From positions 159,828,211-159,892,210 of the forward strand of contig OZ020585.1 of the NCBI GenBank assembly GCA_963971535.1: a stretch of 64,000 nucleotides of DNA, in the 5' to 3' direction. Positions within the stretch are counted from its first letter, which is position 1, and the number at the start of each line of letters is the position of its first letter. Source of the stretch: Notolepis coatsorum (lineage: Eukaryota; Chordata; Actinopteri; Aulopiformes; Paralepididae). The position numbers and the translations under genes are program-made. Of the stretch, positions 1 through 10,328 are shown piece after piece. The notes under the pieces are model-generated. The model did not search any database. It was given only the letters and a program-made list of their open reading frames with translations, and was not told the DNA's origin.

Positions 1-470
1 CTTTTCTGTGGGCCAAACCGTACAGACCCACAACGCAACTACTCTAGGTGCAGCCAACATCATGTGAAAGTAGGTGGTTTAATTTGGTAGCTAACGCTAG
101 TAGGCCTACAAACTGGTGAGAACACTGACAGCTGCTACTCCAACAAGCAGGATATCATCCCTACATTGCGTCTGTTATTGTTCAAAGCATTCATTAATCC
201 CTCTGGTATTTTGTGTTCTGTTCTAACATCCATGGGCAGTAATATTTCATTGTCATTCCAATCCGCAAAGTGTGTAACAAATTACACCATAATTAATGAC
301 CAACCAGTATACTGTTAGAGATCCTTTGTACTAGGGCCGCGACTCGAGGTGGACCACATTTTAAGGTATATCGTCATGGAGCCATGCAAAGGTATGTATC
401 TTTACAATACTGTCAACAACAATATAAATATAGCTTATTTGTTTTTATCCAATATAGTATATATATTATC
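1..470. other. Unassigned intergenic sequence
   Basis: I see no coding frame of note, no RNA gene and no clear repeat here. The sequence is of moderate AT content and becomes AT-rich near the LINE tail that follows. Confidence 0.5.
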
Positions 471-700
471 AGAATCAGAAAGTTCTTTATTGCCAAGTAG
501 TTTACACATACAAGGAATTTGATTTGGTCGTTTGGTGTGACATTAACGGACAGACAATTACGGTATAAATAGAAGGTAGAATAAGATAACATATATCACA
601 TTGCAGCACTATTATAAAGAATTTGCGATGAAAAGGGGATGAAAGACAATTTTGAATAAAGTAGCAATTAAAGTCCTGTAATACTAAATACTGTGATGCG
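471..700 (-). mobile_element. LINE 3'-end fragment (tail repeats TTCTGA)
   Basis: Read on the minus strand, the block ends in an AATAAA polyadenylation signal followed within about 10 bases by a short TTCTGATTCTGA tandem tail. This is the usual 3' end of many fish non-LTR retrotransposons of the jockey superfamily. No reverse transcriptase coding remains, so it is a 5'-truncated copy. The family (L2 or Rex1) is inferred from the tail style only, and the upstream boundary is approximate. Confidence 0.45.
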
Positions 701-1207
701 GTCAAAATGAAGGTAAATATTGTGATATTATATTATCTCCCAGCCCTACTTTGTACTCACACCGTTAATCATCAACCCAAACATCCCCCCATACTGCAGT
801 CCCACAGCTCCAGTGCATCTCCCCCCTCTCAGCGAACATGTGCACATGGTACTGGCATGCCGTCACCGCACCCCCCCAGAGCCACCAGGCAGTAGCGGCA
901 GGAAGCCGTCACTTAGCGTTACCTGCTGGACTCGGGGCCGCGTGTTGTTGTCCAGTCAGAAGAACCCAGATCCCCGCCCTGCCTGCCCGGTAGGAGGCTG
1001 ACACCAGGCATTAGCCTGCCAGGGCCTCTGATAGCACCAACACCAACACCTCCAAGCCTGGTCCCCCGCTGAGGTCCTCCACTGCCAGCCACCGCGCAGA
1101 GCAGAAGCCGCAACCGCTGGGGCGACGGACAAACACATTCTGTTCATTTAGATCAGGAGCTACTGCAAGTAGGCAGAGGATGTCGAGTTCAAGTTTTGTT
1201 TTATTTA
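701..1207. other. Unassigned sequence between retroposons
   Basis: C-rich on the plus strand. The short open frames overlap on both strands, lack any domain and look like chance. No known element was recognised. Confidence 0.4.
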
Positions 1208-1675
1208 GGCGGCTAGGTGGCGCAGTGGACATTGCGCTCGTCACCAACGCAAGAGACACCGGGTTCGAATCCGGCTGTCGGCGTTGCCTCCGGCTTGGCC
1301 CGGCCGTTATACTAACTCAATTGGCAGAGTTAGCGGGTGCAAGTCGATGGGTGGTAATCTGGACGTTGTGGACAGAGACTCCTACAAGTCGGTTGGGGGA
1401 CGCCTAAACAGCAGAGAGGAAATGGCGGGGGTAGTGTGAGCCTCCCACACGTTACACCTCGCCAATGAGAGTCCGCGCTGGCAGGTGAAAAGATGACAGG
1501 CTGCCTCCTCGTGTATCGGAGGGGACACGTGATGCAAGGCTTCTATCCTCCCTACAATCGGCCAGTGGGGGGCATATGCGAGCAACGTTCAAGACAGGGG
1601 AGGGACGAATTGGCACAGCGACATTGGGATGGGAGAAAAATTGAAAAAAGGAGAAAAAGTTAAAAAAAAATTAAA
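1208..1675 (+). mobile_element. tRNA-derived SINE (family A), full-length copy
   Basis: The 5' head resembles a tRNA gene with an internal RNA polymerase III promoter: an A-box-like GGTGGCGCAGTGG and a perfect B-box-type GGGTTCGAATCC about 40 bases downstream. A tRNA-unrelated body of about 350 bp follows, then an A-rich 3' end. A second copy lies at 40.09 kb (+), and a third (-) is split between 28.18-28.52 and 36.98-37.09 kb. The body contains no protein. It moves by borrowed LINE machinery (family knowledge). Confidence 0.8.
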
Positions 1676-1915
1676 ATGTATTTGTCACGTATAAGGTACA
1701 TGTACATGTACATCACAGTGAAATGCTTGGTTCTGTATGAGCCTCCTGAGTATGTGCTTCATACAAAAAAAATGTAAGTAAAAAGACCAAACACTACAAA
1801 ATATACAATATACAAAACTAAAGTACAAAATGCAAAACATTAGGTAGAGATGTAGTGCAAATATTTTAGTAATACATGGATACAAAAATGTAATATGGTG
1901 TGGTGTCAAAAAGTT
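1676..1915 (-). mobile_element. Probable LINE/L2-like 3' UTR fragment
   Basis: On the minus strand this reads as an AT-rich 3' UTR with a GCATTTCACTGTGATG-like stretch, typical of the ends of fish L2-type elements, and runs into an A-rich tail abutting the SINE tail. No coding part remains. Assignment is by resemblance only. Confidence 0.3.
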
Positions 1916-2067
1916 AATGTTTTAATTCCATATGGATAGAATGACTAATAGGAATCCAACACATTTGTTTTAGACTTTCCAAATGTACCCATTGGTTTTG
2001 GAACTTTGACTATGATGCACAAACAAAACATTTTAAACAATACCCCCCCACACACACACAGTTTTGT

Positions 2068-2620
2068 GCTGATTGATTGATTGATTGATTGAAAACTTTA
2101 TTAACAGAATGCAGAATGGGTACGATACAGCTCAATATTAACAACTGCTAAGAGGATGAAGACCAGAAAAATACTTTTGTCTTGTTTACATAAGGGTCCT
2201 CCATTTTCAATTCATCAAGACATTTATGACATACAAGACATACAAATATACGGTACTGTATAAGAAAAAGAGATTTTGACATTTACCGGCGCCAGTATCT
2301 AATTGCAGCCACCCGTAGGTGCTCTTTGAAAACGGTTTTGAAGGAGGGTAGGGATTCACATTCCTTTACGGCTGTGGGTAGGGCATTCCACATTATTGTG
2401 GCATAATTACGAAATGCGTTTAGTCCCTTGTTTGAGCCGAATCTGGGTTGAACGTGATTTGTGGAACTCCCTCTGGTGTTGTGGTCATGGACTTCACTGA
2501 CCTTTAGGAAGTATTTCGACAGGTACATGGGTATCTTAGTGGTGTAGTGTATCTTGTAGACCAGGCCCATTGCAAGTTGCTGTCGTCTACTCTAAGCCAT
2601 TCTAGATTGCTCCCATCAAA
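2068..2620 (-). mobile_element. LINE (TCAA-tailed) 3' fragment with end of ORF2
   Basis: On the minus strand, a 95-codon open frame (2570 to 2283) carries the typical C-terminal end of a jockey-superfamily reverse transcriptase, including HDHNTRGSS, a Y-x3-WNALP motif and an FK-x3-HL motif. A 3' UTR follows, with AATAAA and a (TCAA)n tail at about 2070. The element is strongly 5'-truncated, so it lacks endonuclease and RT core. Related fragments recur at 28.7, 29.0-29.4, 30.2-31.7 and 39.9 kb, so this family has been very active locally. Confidence 0.7.
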
Positions 2621-3139
2621 GACATTTAAAGAAGAGGGTAATTGCTTTTCTATACCTATTCCTGGTGAATCTTTGCAATGACCTTGTTAACAGTTGAAAT
2701 TATTTAACATACCGTTACCACTGTCGACGTCTGTGTGTAGGAACTCTGCATAGGAAGGAACATTTCGAATGAATGCATGCATTACAGCTACTACACACAG
2801 TCCCTGCTTCACATTTTATTTACCCTCTAACTTGCTCTTTAACCTAGGTGCACTTAGAATTTCAGTCTTTAATTTAAACCGCTGTTTATCCACCCAATCA
2901 TAATCGAGTTTAAAGACGACGCACGATGAAAGAGCTCTTTAAAGACAAACAATCTTCCAGAAGGCCGCCTCCAACGTAAAGCATCGCCGGTACCTCCGCC
3001 CGTACAGCGGTGTCATACGCTTTAAGCCCATTAACTTTAATTAGATAAAATGTACCGCTCACCTTTCCTCTGTGGCAACAAATTAATGATAAGTCAAAGA
3101 GAATTAAAACAGTGGTAAGTGAAACCCCTCTCTCCCGCG

Positions 3140-3173
<34 letters not shown>
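3140..3173 (+). repeat. Poly-C homopolymer (34 bases)
   Basis: An uninterrupted run of C. Its length in an assembly is likely unreliable. Other long C or G runs occur near 10210, 22140, 27130 and 27475. Confidence 0.9.
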
Positions 3174-3176
<3 letters not shown>

Positions 3177-3458
3177 TCTCCATCTCTCCGCTGGGTCCCA
3201 GCCTCCGCTCGGGAGACTTTATATCAAACCCCCTCTGTGCTGAGCGGAGTGAGACCAGCCATAAATTGCTAATAGACTAAATGAAACAAGGTAGGAGGCT
3301 CCTGCCTCTGCGGCAATTACCCCCTTCAGATCTGGCCATTCATATCCCCTACGTGTCTCGTTTCATCAGGGCCGGCGACTGCACTTTGTCACTAGGCCCC
3401 GCTCCCCAGCCGGCTGGCTGGCTGGCTGGCTGGCAGCTCCGTAGGGCTCTGGCTGCAG

Positions 3459-3590
3459 CCTAGACGGAGAGAGAGAAAGCGACTGAGCTACAGATCTACC
3501 AGGGGGAGCATCAAAACAACAGTGTAACCTAGACGGAGAGAGAAAACTGAGCTACAGATCTACCAGGGGGAGCATCAAAACAACGGTGCC
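3459..3590 (+). repeat. Two-copy tandem duplication of about 65 bp
   Basis: The segment beginning CCTAGACGGAGAGAG and ending CATCAAAACAAC occurs twice in direct tandem. The second copy is a few bases shorter. No coding content. Confidence 0.8.
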
Positions 3591-3861
3591 ATTTGACTGT
3601 GGCCCGCCGTCCACGGGAGTGGTTCCTCTTCCTGCCTTTGATGCAGCGATGGGGTTTGCGTGATCTATTATTAATCAAAGTGGCGTTTTTGAAACTCCAA
3701 AGACACTTTTACTCTCTTAAGTCTGCGTCCGCTCGCCGGTATTTGCTTTGCCGTCTTTTTCATGACCTCATTTATAATGCTCTTGTGTTTTTCTGATGAG
3801 CTGCTTTCGAGGTACACGTTCCCGCGGAGTAGGGTTCTTTTTTGTTATGGTAAATATACTA

Positions 3862-4066
3862 GGGGCGACAGTGGCTCAGGAGGTAGAGCAGTCGTCTGGT
3901 AGTCAGAAGGTTCCTGGTATGGTTCCTGCTCCTCCCGGGCAGTGTGTCAATCTGTCCTTGAGCAAGACACTTAACCCCTAATTGCTTCCGATGTGCAGGT
4001 TGGCAAAAATTGTAAAGCGCTTTGGATAAAAGCTGCTATATAAATGCACCATTTACCAAATGCACC
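3862..4066 (+). mobile_element. tRNA-derived teleost SINE (V-SINE-like), internally deleted
   Basis: The head GGGGCGACAGTGGCTCAGG plus a tRNA-like A-box region opens the element. It has the characteristic CCTTGAGCAAGACACTTAACCC middle and a 3' end with GCTTTGGATAAAAGC and TATATAAATG. This pattern is widespread in teleosts. The centre between the middle and the 3' end is shorter than usual, suggesting deletion. Tail units of about 14 bp (ATGCACCATTTAC) repeat twice. Confidence 0.75.
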
Positions 4067-4936
4067 ATTTACAACCTCAAATTAACATACCTGTATGTTA
4101 TGTTACAGTATGTATTTTATATTACAGACTTAGGAGGATTGCTTTTCCCTTTCTTATTGAATTCAGCAAATGTACTGGTCATTTACAGTTTATTTGAAAA
4201 TGTATTTAAAGTGGTTTTAGATCCATACTAGGCTACATCCACAACAGTGCCTAATGCAGGTGTTGCTATTGTTTGTGTGGTGATTACCACAGAACAGACC
4301 TTTGTATTCCAATTTCACCTGGTTCCTTTGTGCCATAGAGACGCCTGAATTATCAGGATTCATAGTTTAAATGTTCACTATGTAACTATTTTATGAAACA
4401 TTGCTTCTTTTTAGCAGGTTAGGTCTTGGGAGTTCTGCCTAGTTGGACTGAATAAGAAAAACGGTGATGCATGAAACACAGTGAACTTGCCAGACATTAA
4501 AGCTAGAGTGAGCACTCCCTACCTTCACACTGCAGGCAAATCATTTCTTTGTTCATATGTGACTCGGATCTGATCTTTTCAATTCTGATTTGGGCCACTT
4601 TCATATATGGTCCTAAATCAGATGCAGGTCAGACTTTTTTCAATATGACCTCAGTCTGAAGTCATGTGACCAGTGTTCTTCTAGTTGGTGACCAGTGTTG
4701 TTCTGGTTGGTGACCAGTGTCAATCTTGGAACTGATAGACTATCGTCTTTCTCTCTTTTAAATGTAAATATTTTATTGTTATTATTGATAACTTATAACC
4801 AATTAGGCTTATAATTAATTGATTAACTTCAGTGCGATATTAATCATAAGTATATCGATTTGAATGAATCAAGATAATATTAAATGAGTTAGAAGTTGTA
4901 AAACTATAACTAACATTTCTCACTTAGTCCATTACT
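4067..4936. other. Unassigned AT-rich sequence with a dispersed-repeat remnant
   Basis: Around 4525-4690 a sequence with TTCACACTGCAGGC and ATATGTGACTCGGATCTG resembles 9128-9198, so it is a dispersed repeat, probably an old DNA-transposon remnant. Otherwise nothing coding is visible. Confidence 0.4.
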
Positions 4937-6085
4937 CTAGCAGGACTGAGACGTAAGATGTGAGGGTGGAGGCGTGAGTCTGAGGGTGGAGGCTGAGGAT
5001 GGAGGCGTGGGTCTGAGGGTGGAGGCTGAGGATGGATGCGTGGGTCTGAGGGTGGAGGCATGAGGCTGAGGGTGGAGGCTTGGGTCTGAGGGTGGAGGTG
5101 TGGGTCTGAGGGTGGAGGCATGAGGCTGAGGGTGGAGGCGTGAGGCTGAGGGTGGAGGCGTGAGGCTGAGGGTGGAGGCTGAGGATGGATGCGTGGGTCT
5201 GTGGGTGGAGGCGTGGGTCTGAGGGTGGAGGCTGATGATGGATGCGTGGGTCTGAGGGTGGAGGCGTGAGGCTGAGGGTGGAGGCGTGGGTCTGAGGGTG
5301 GAGGCGTGGGTCTGAGGGTGGAGACGTAGGTCTGAGGGTGGAGGCGTGGGTCTGAGGGTGGAGGCGTGGGTCTGAGGGTGGAGGCATGAGGCTGTGGGTG
5401 GAGGCGTGAGGCTGAGTGTGGAGGCATGAGGCTGAGGGTGGAGGCTTGGGTCTGAGGGTGGAGGCGTGGGTCTGAGGGTGGAGGCATGAGGCTGAAGGTG
5501 GAGGCGTGAGGCTGAGGGTGGAGGCGTGAGGCTGAGGGTGGAGGCGTGAGACTGAGGGTGGAGGCGTGAGGCTGAAAGTGGAGGCGTGAGGCTGAGGGTG
5601 GAGGCGTGGGTCTGAGGGTGGAGGCATGAGGCTGTGGGTGGAGGCATGAGGCTGAGGGTGGAGGCGTGGGTCTGAGGGTGGAGGCGTGAGGCTGAGGGTG
5701 GAGGCGTGAGGCTGAGGGTGGAGGCGTGGGTCTGAGGGTGGATGCGTGGGTCTGAGGGTGGAGGCGTGAGGCTGAGGGTGGAGACGTGAGGCTGAGGGTG
5801 GAGGCATGAGGCTGAGGGTGGAGGCGTGGGTCTGAGGGTGGAGGCGTGAGGGTGGAGGCGTGAGGCTGAGGGTGGAGACGTGAGGCTGAGGGTGGAGGCG
5901 TGGGTCTGAGGGTAGAGGCGTGAGGCTGAGGGTGGAGGCGTGGGTCTGAGGGTGGAGGCGTGGGTCTGAGGGTGGAGACGTGAGGCTGAGGGTGGAGACG
6001 TGGGTCTGAGGTTGGAGGCGTGGGTCTGAGGGTGGAGGCGTGAGGCTGAGGGTGGAGACGTGGGTCTGAGGGTGGAGGCATATAT
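4937..6085 (+). repeat. 20-bp G-rich minisatellite, about 55 copies
   Basis: The unit is GAGGCGTGGGTCTGAGGGTG, alternating with a variant in which GTGGGTCTGAG is replaced by GTGAGGCTGAG. The plus strand is strongly G-rich with regularly spaced GGG runs. Because the unit contains no stop codon on the minus strand in any phase, all three minus frames stay open for over 1 kb. Those Pro/His/Ser-rich frames are not evidence of protein. The last units continue after an inserted LINE end at 6958-6986. Confidence 0.95.
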
Positions 6086-6957
6086 CTACTCTATTCACAT
6101 ATATGCTTACCACTTGTATCTATTGCTATGTCCGCCCACTACAATCACACAAGCTGTCTAACGCCTGTCCTGTCTCCCTGTCCCCCTGTGAGTTGCTGTC
6201 CTGGAGTGCTGACGTGTCGGACGTCCCGTGATGAAGGCCAGGAGGATGCGACCCTCTCTGCGTGCCCTCCTGTCTCCGGAGGTCTCGTAGTGGTGACCGG
6301 AGTGCTGGACGTCCCGCGATGATGTCGGGGAGGTTGCGACCCTCTCTGCGCCGCCCCCTATCTCTCTGTCTCCGGCTGTCTCTGAGCAATGACCGGAGTG
6401 TTGAATGTCCCGTGATTAAGACGGGGAGGACGCGACCCTCTCTGCGCCGCCCCTGTGCCTCAAATAGATTCGCTATCAGCTCTATCTTCAATCATTCAAA
6501 ATGTTCAGTTGCTATCGCTATCAGCTCTATCTTTAATCTTTCAAAATTTTCAGTTGCTATTGCATGCACTCATCTGTGTTTCACTACACACATGAGTGCA
6601 TGCTTACCAACTGTTAGTCTGCAACACTACTATCACCGACATCTAAGAAAGGAGATCCCCCCTTGAATGGCCCTTCTAAGGTTTCTCTCCTCCACACTGC
6701 CTGTGGAGCATTTTTCCCTATTGTTAGGTTTAAGTGAGTTTTTCCTTACCTTCGCGTGGGGTATGTCTGGGAGTGCTTGCATTCTTTCATTTATTTGCAT
6801 TTATTTTAAATTTGTTGGACCTTATGGTGTTCTTGTTCTGTTCTTGACTTATTGTTATGTTTTCTTCTTGACTTGTTTAAAGAAGACATGTACGGCCCAT
6901 GGGGACATTAACGTGTGTTGTCGGGCCGTACAAATACATTTGATTTGATTTGATTTA
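6086..6957 (+). mobile_element. L2/Maui-like LINE 3' portion inserted in the minisatellite
   Basis: This block interrupts the 20-bp array, which resumes directly after it. The 3' half contains a TGAGTTTTTCCTTACC segment like the 3' UTR of teleost Maui/L2 elements and ends in a pentameric tail ATTTGATTTGATTTGATTT. The 5' half holds three imperfect copies of a roughly 95-bp GC-rich unit containing GACGTCCCG and GCGACCCTCTCTGCG (6200-6450). No intact reverse transcriptase is present. Family assignment rests on recalled 3' UTR and tail similarity. Confidence 0.6.
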
Positions 6958-6986
6958 GGCGTGAGGCTGAGGGTGGAGACATGGGT
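6958..6986 (+). repeat. Residual units of the 20-bp minisatellite
   Basis: One and a half units matching the array upstream of the inserted LINE, showing that the LINE landed inside the array near its right edge. Confidence 0.85.
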
Positions 6987-7026
6987 GGGGTGCAGAAGCA
7001 GCGCTGGCGAGAGAAGAAGTCAGAAA

Positions 7027-7366
7027 CTCAAACCTGTATTCAGTATTCAGTCCTGTATTCTGTCCTGTATTCAGTATTCAGTCCTGTACTCAGTATTCAG
7101 TCCTGTATTCTGTCCTGTATTCTGTCCTGTATGCTGTCCTGTATTCAGTATTCAGTCGGTCCTGTAGTCTGTCTTGTATTCAGTATTCAGTCCTGTACTC
7201 AGTATTCAGTCCTGTACTCAGTATTCAGTCCTGTATTATGTCCTGTATGCACAGACCTCTAGAGGATGTCAGAAACCCAGTCCTGTACTCAGTATTCAGT
7301 CCTGTATTCAGTCCTGTACTCAGTATTCAGTCCTGTACTCAGTCCTGTACTCTGTCCTGTAGCACA
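7027..7366 (+). repeat. Minisatellite of TCCTGTATTCAG/TATTCAG units
   Basis: A compound array built from TCCTGTACTCAG or TCCTGTATTCTG (12 bp) and TATTCAG (7 bp) modules, giving 12- and 19-bp higher-order units. It is interrupted once near 7250-7280 by CACAGACCTCTAG, which recurs at the array end. Confidence 0.9.
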
Positions 7367-7424
7367 GACCTCTAGACTGGATCCACGGGTCACCGTTCAA
7401 CGGCACCGTCTCCATAAATAAAGG

Positions 7425-7519
<95 letters not shown>
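7425..7519 (+). repeat. (CT)n microsatellite, about 95 bp
   Basis: Nearly perfect CT dinucleotide tract. Similar long CT/GA tracts occur at 14.38, 25.98 and 37.85 kb. Confidence 0.95.
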
Positions 7520-7521
<2 letters not shown>

Positions 7522-9194
7522 GAATAAATATCGCTCAAACTTGCAACTCAATTCAACCATTCGATAAAAAATTCATCCATTCTTTGGGAGTCTCTGAGTC
7601 TTCTGTCCACTTTTTTTTTTTTTTTTTTTATTGTTAGACAAATTGAAGTGTGTGGATGGAAGCAGGCAGGCCACAGGCAAACACAGCGAATCCATTTAGC
7701 CGCCACCGTCCCCCTTGCCTGGGAGGAGACCCAGCCCCCTTCAAAGACACGGGCAGCCATGTGAGTGACACCGGGTCATCCCCGCATCCTCGCCGCCACC
7801 CGGCTGATAGAATTGTTCTGGGGGGCAGACGGGCCCTGTGTGAAGCACTGGCAACACTGTGTGATTGATGGCTCCGTGGCCGCAGCCAATCTGCCCTTTT
7901 TAAATAATTTATGTCGCCCATTGCGACGGACAAGTAGCTTATAACCAGGTTGTTATTTTTCCATTGACTGGAGGGATCAATACTTTAAAGACTCGACATA
8001 GACGACACTAATGAACTACTTAACTGGCTCTCTGGAGTGTTTACTCACGAGTGAGGAAATAGGGGAAAACAGTCCCACTTTATTGGATATAATAAAGTTC
8101 TAGTTTATTGGATGGAGAAGAGACAAGGTTTGGAAGCGCTTCTGAGTGAGTTCTTATTGTGTAGGCAACCGTTTTAAGAGCAAAGCAATTCAATATTGTC
8201 ATGCTTCACATGTAGTATCATAATAACACAATTCAGAAGACTGTATACTGTTAATATGTTGTTGTGCTTACAGTATGAGTGTATGGGTTAGTAAGCTTGT
8301 ACTATTTTCTATGTATAATGTATAAGCCCACTAACCGTGGTTTAGACTCTACACACAAGTACATTCAAGTCAAGTGTTATTTATAACATTTCTCATGGTT
8401 TTGGCTATTAATATAACACACAATGTAAGAGCTCTACAATAGGCTGTGCAATTCCCCAAGTCCAGTAGAATCATGCACTGTAAATCAAAAGCCCCCCATT
8501 CATTCCCCCTCTTAACAAAGTGACAAATTAGCCAAACAATAGTGTTTGCATTCTTATTAAAGTTGATTAATTCATATCATTAGTTGATCACACAACAGCC
8601 CATAAAATATAGTAAATTAATTTCTCTAGTGTGATTAATACTTGAAACACTTGAATTAACATCAATAAATCAATTTGTGAATCAATTACATGATCATGTT
8701 TAAATACAGAGCTAATAGTGTACATTAACTAGTGGTGTGGAGGTGATCATCTATCATGTGACATTAGGAGGAGGAAGAGCGGGAGGAGCTGAGATGATCA
8801 ATGATCGGAGAGATGCAACTATGATCTTAATAAGTCGCGACGCATTTGCACGACTTTGTTACAGCGAGATGAGGGTAGGTTTTCTATCACGGAGTTCACT
8901 GTTAGTCACGCTCCCTGTGGTCCCAGTCTGACAGTACAGGGGCTGATTATTATCAGGGAGCGGGTGCTGCTGATCATAATATTACATTAAATAATAATAA
9001 TCCAGGTGGGATTTAAAAAAAAAAATTTGATACATGTAGGCTAAACGATAATTCATACTATATACTATACCAGTCCTTACATAACCATGGCAGATGTCTC
9101 AGTGGGCAGACAGCAGGTGATTGTCGTTAAGGCTGTGTTCACACTGCAGACGTAAGTGGCCCAAATTGGATTTCTTTGCTCATATGTGACTCAG
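7520..9194. other. Unassigned, mostly single-copy sequence
   Basis: From 7640 to 7960 the sequence is GC-balanced and non-repetitive. From 8000 to 9050 it is AT-rich. The last 70 bp resemble the dispersed repeat near 4530. Short open frames have no recognisable domain. No RNA gene seen. Confidence 0.4.
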
Positions 9195-9815
9195 ATCTAG
9201 CCTTCCAGATATCTCCACAGTCTTCACCTCCCGCTGCCTACGTCGTGTGAATAACATCCTACAGGACCAGTTCCACCCAGCACACCATCTTTTCCAACTG
9301 CTGCCCTCTGGTCGAAGGTACAGATCCATCCAGTCCGGTACTAGCAGACTGACCAACAGCCTCCATCCACTGGCTGTCATGCTGCTCAACTTCCACACCC
9401 ACATCTCTTGGCAGTGGTTGTAGCTGGCAATAGCATGCATCCCCTCCCCCTCCCCCCACTCAACTACTCCAATCCACACATCAGACCAAAACAAAACATT
9501 TCAACAAAGTATAACACCAAGCTGGGCTCGTTTGCCTAGAGGTCACTGTTTGACAGCATTACAGATTCTACCTTTAAGATCACATTTACTGATAAATATG
9601 AATACTACAACTCTGTACATACATCTGATTAGCACTATTACTCAGTAGTACTAATTTATATATTGTATACCCAGTTTAATCACCTGTACAATGTATATTA
9701 CTATTGTATTTTACTGTTACATTTGCACTCTGGTTGGATGCCAAACTTCTTTTCGTTGTACTGTACTTGTGCTGCATGACGACAATACATTTGAAATGTT
9801 TAATGTAATCTAAAT
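9195..9815 (+). mobile_element. LINE 3' fragment with end of reverse transcriptase ORF (AATCT tail family)
   Basis: In the plus frame a short stretch encodes the C-terminal end of a LINE ORF2, including NNILQDQFHPAHHLFQLLPS followed by GRRYRSI and LHPLAVMLLN. A 3' UTR follows with TTTGCACTCTGGTTGGATGC and GACAATACATTTGAA. The same 3' UTR recurs at 23690-23945, where the tail reads AATCTAATCTAATCT. Both copies are 5'-truncated. The clade (L2, CR1 or Rex-like) is not resolved. Confidence 0.65.
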
Positions 9816-10328
9816 GTGGCACTTTTGCAGGAAGTTTAACTTAAAGTAGAATATGTAAGGCAGGCTATACTGTCGCTGAAGCGGAGTCGCTTCTACACAC
9901 CACAACGTCCAATTTAGCGCTTGGAAATTGTCTGGTGTAGATGACGGGGCCACTGCGGGGACAAGCCAGGGGAACGAGACGTGTATCTAGGATTTCTCCC
10001 GGTTGCTGCTGTGTTGAGTTGCTACAGCCCTCCTTACAGAGCTGAGTGCGGAGAGGTGCCCTCGACCAGCTGTTGTGGGGGATCAGCCAGCAGCAGCGTC
10101 TAACGTGACACACTGGGGAGAATTACACCTCTACTACACCGAGCTGTGGGCTCTATATGGTCTCGTTAATACACCTGGACTTTGTTACGGCTGTCTGATC
10201 GTTCAGATGTAAGGGGGGGGGGGGGGGGGGACAGGGAGATGTCATTACACCCAGAGAGAAGATGTTTCTTCCAACTTTGTTTGACTGGTCTATATGCATG
10301 GTGGTGCCAAAGCTTGTTATGCTGTAGA
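9816..10328. other. Unassigned sequence with a poly-G run
   Basis: Contains a G homopolymer of about 19 bases at 10212-10230. No gene recognised. Confidence 0.4.

Larger units (their letters stand above)
2700..3861. other. Low-repeat block, possible non-coding regulatory DNA
   Basis: No gene was recognised. Apart from a poly-C run, a short (GGCT)n run and a tandem duplication, the sequence is non-repetitive, with TAATTA-type homeodomain-like motifs near 3040 and 3270. Being embedded in a repeat desert makes it a weak candidate for a conserved non-coding element. Conservation cannot be tested here. Confidence 0.25.

Noticed and set aside
1208-1280. tRNA gene
   Set aside because: The A and B boxes belong to a SINE head; the body and other copies show a retroposon, and a full cloverleaf with a sensible anticodon arm is not evident.
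4924-6113. Three overlapping minus-strand frames of 236-393 codons rich in Pro, His and Ser
   Set aside because: They arise because the 20-bp unit contains no stop in any minus-strand phase; all three frames are the same repeat read out of phase.
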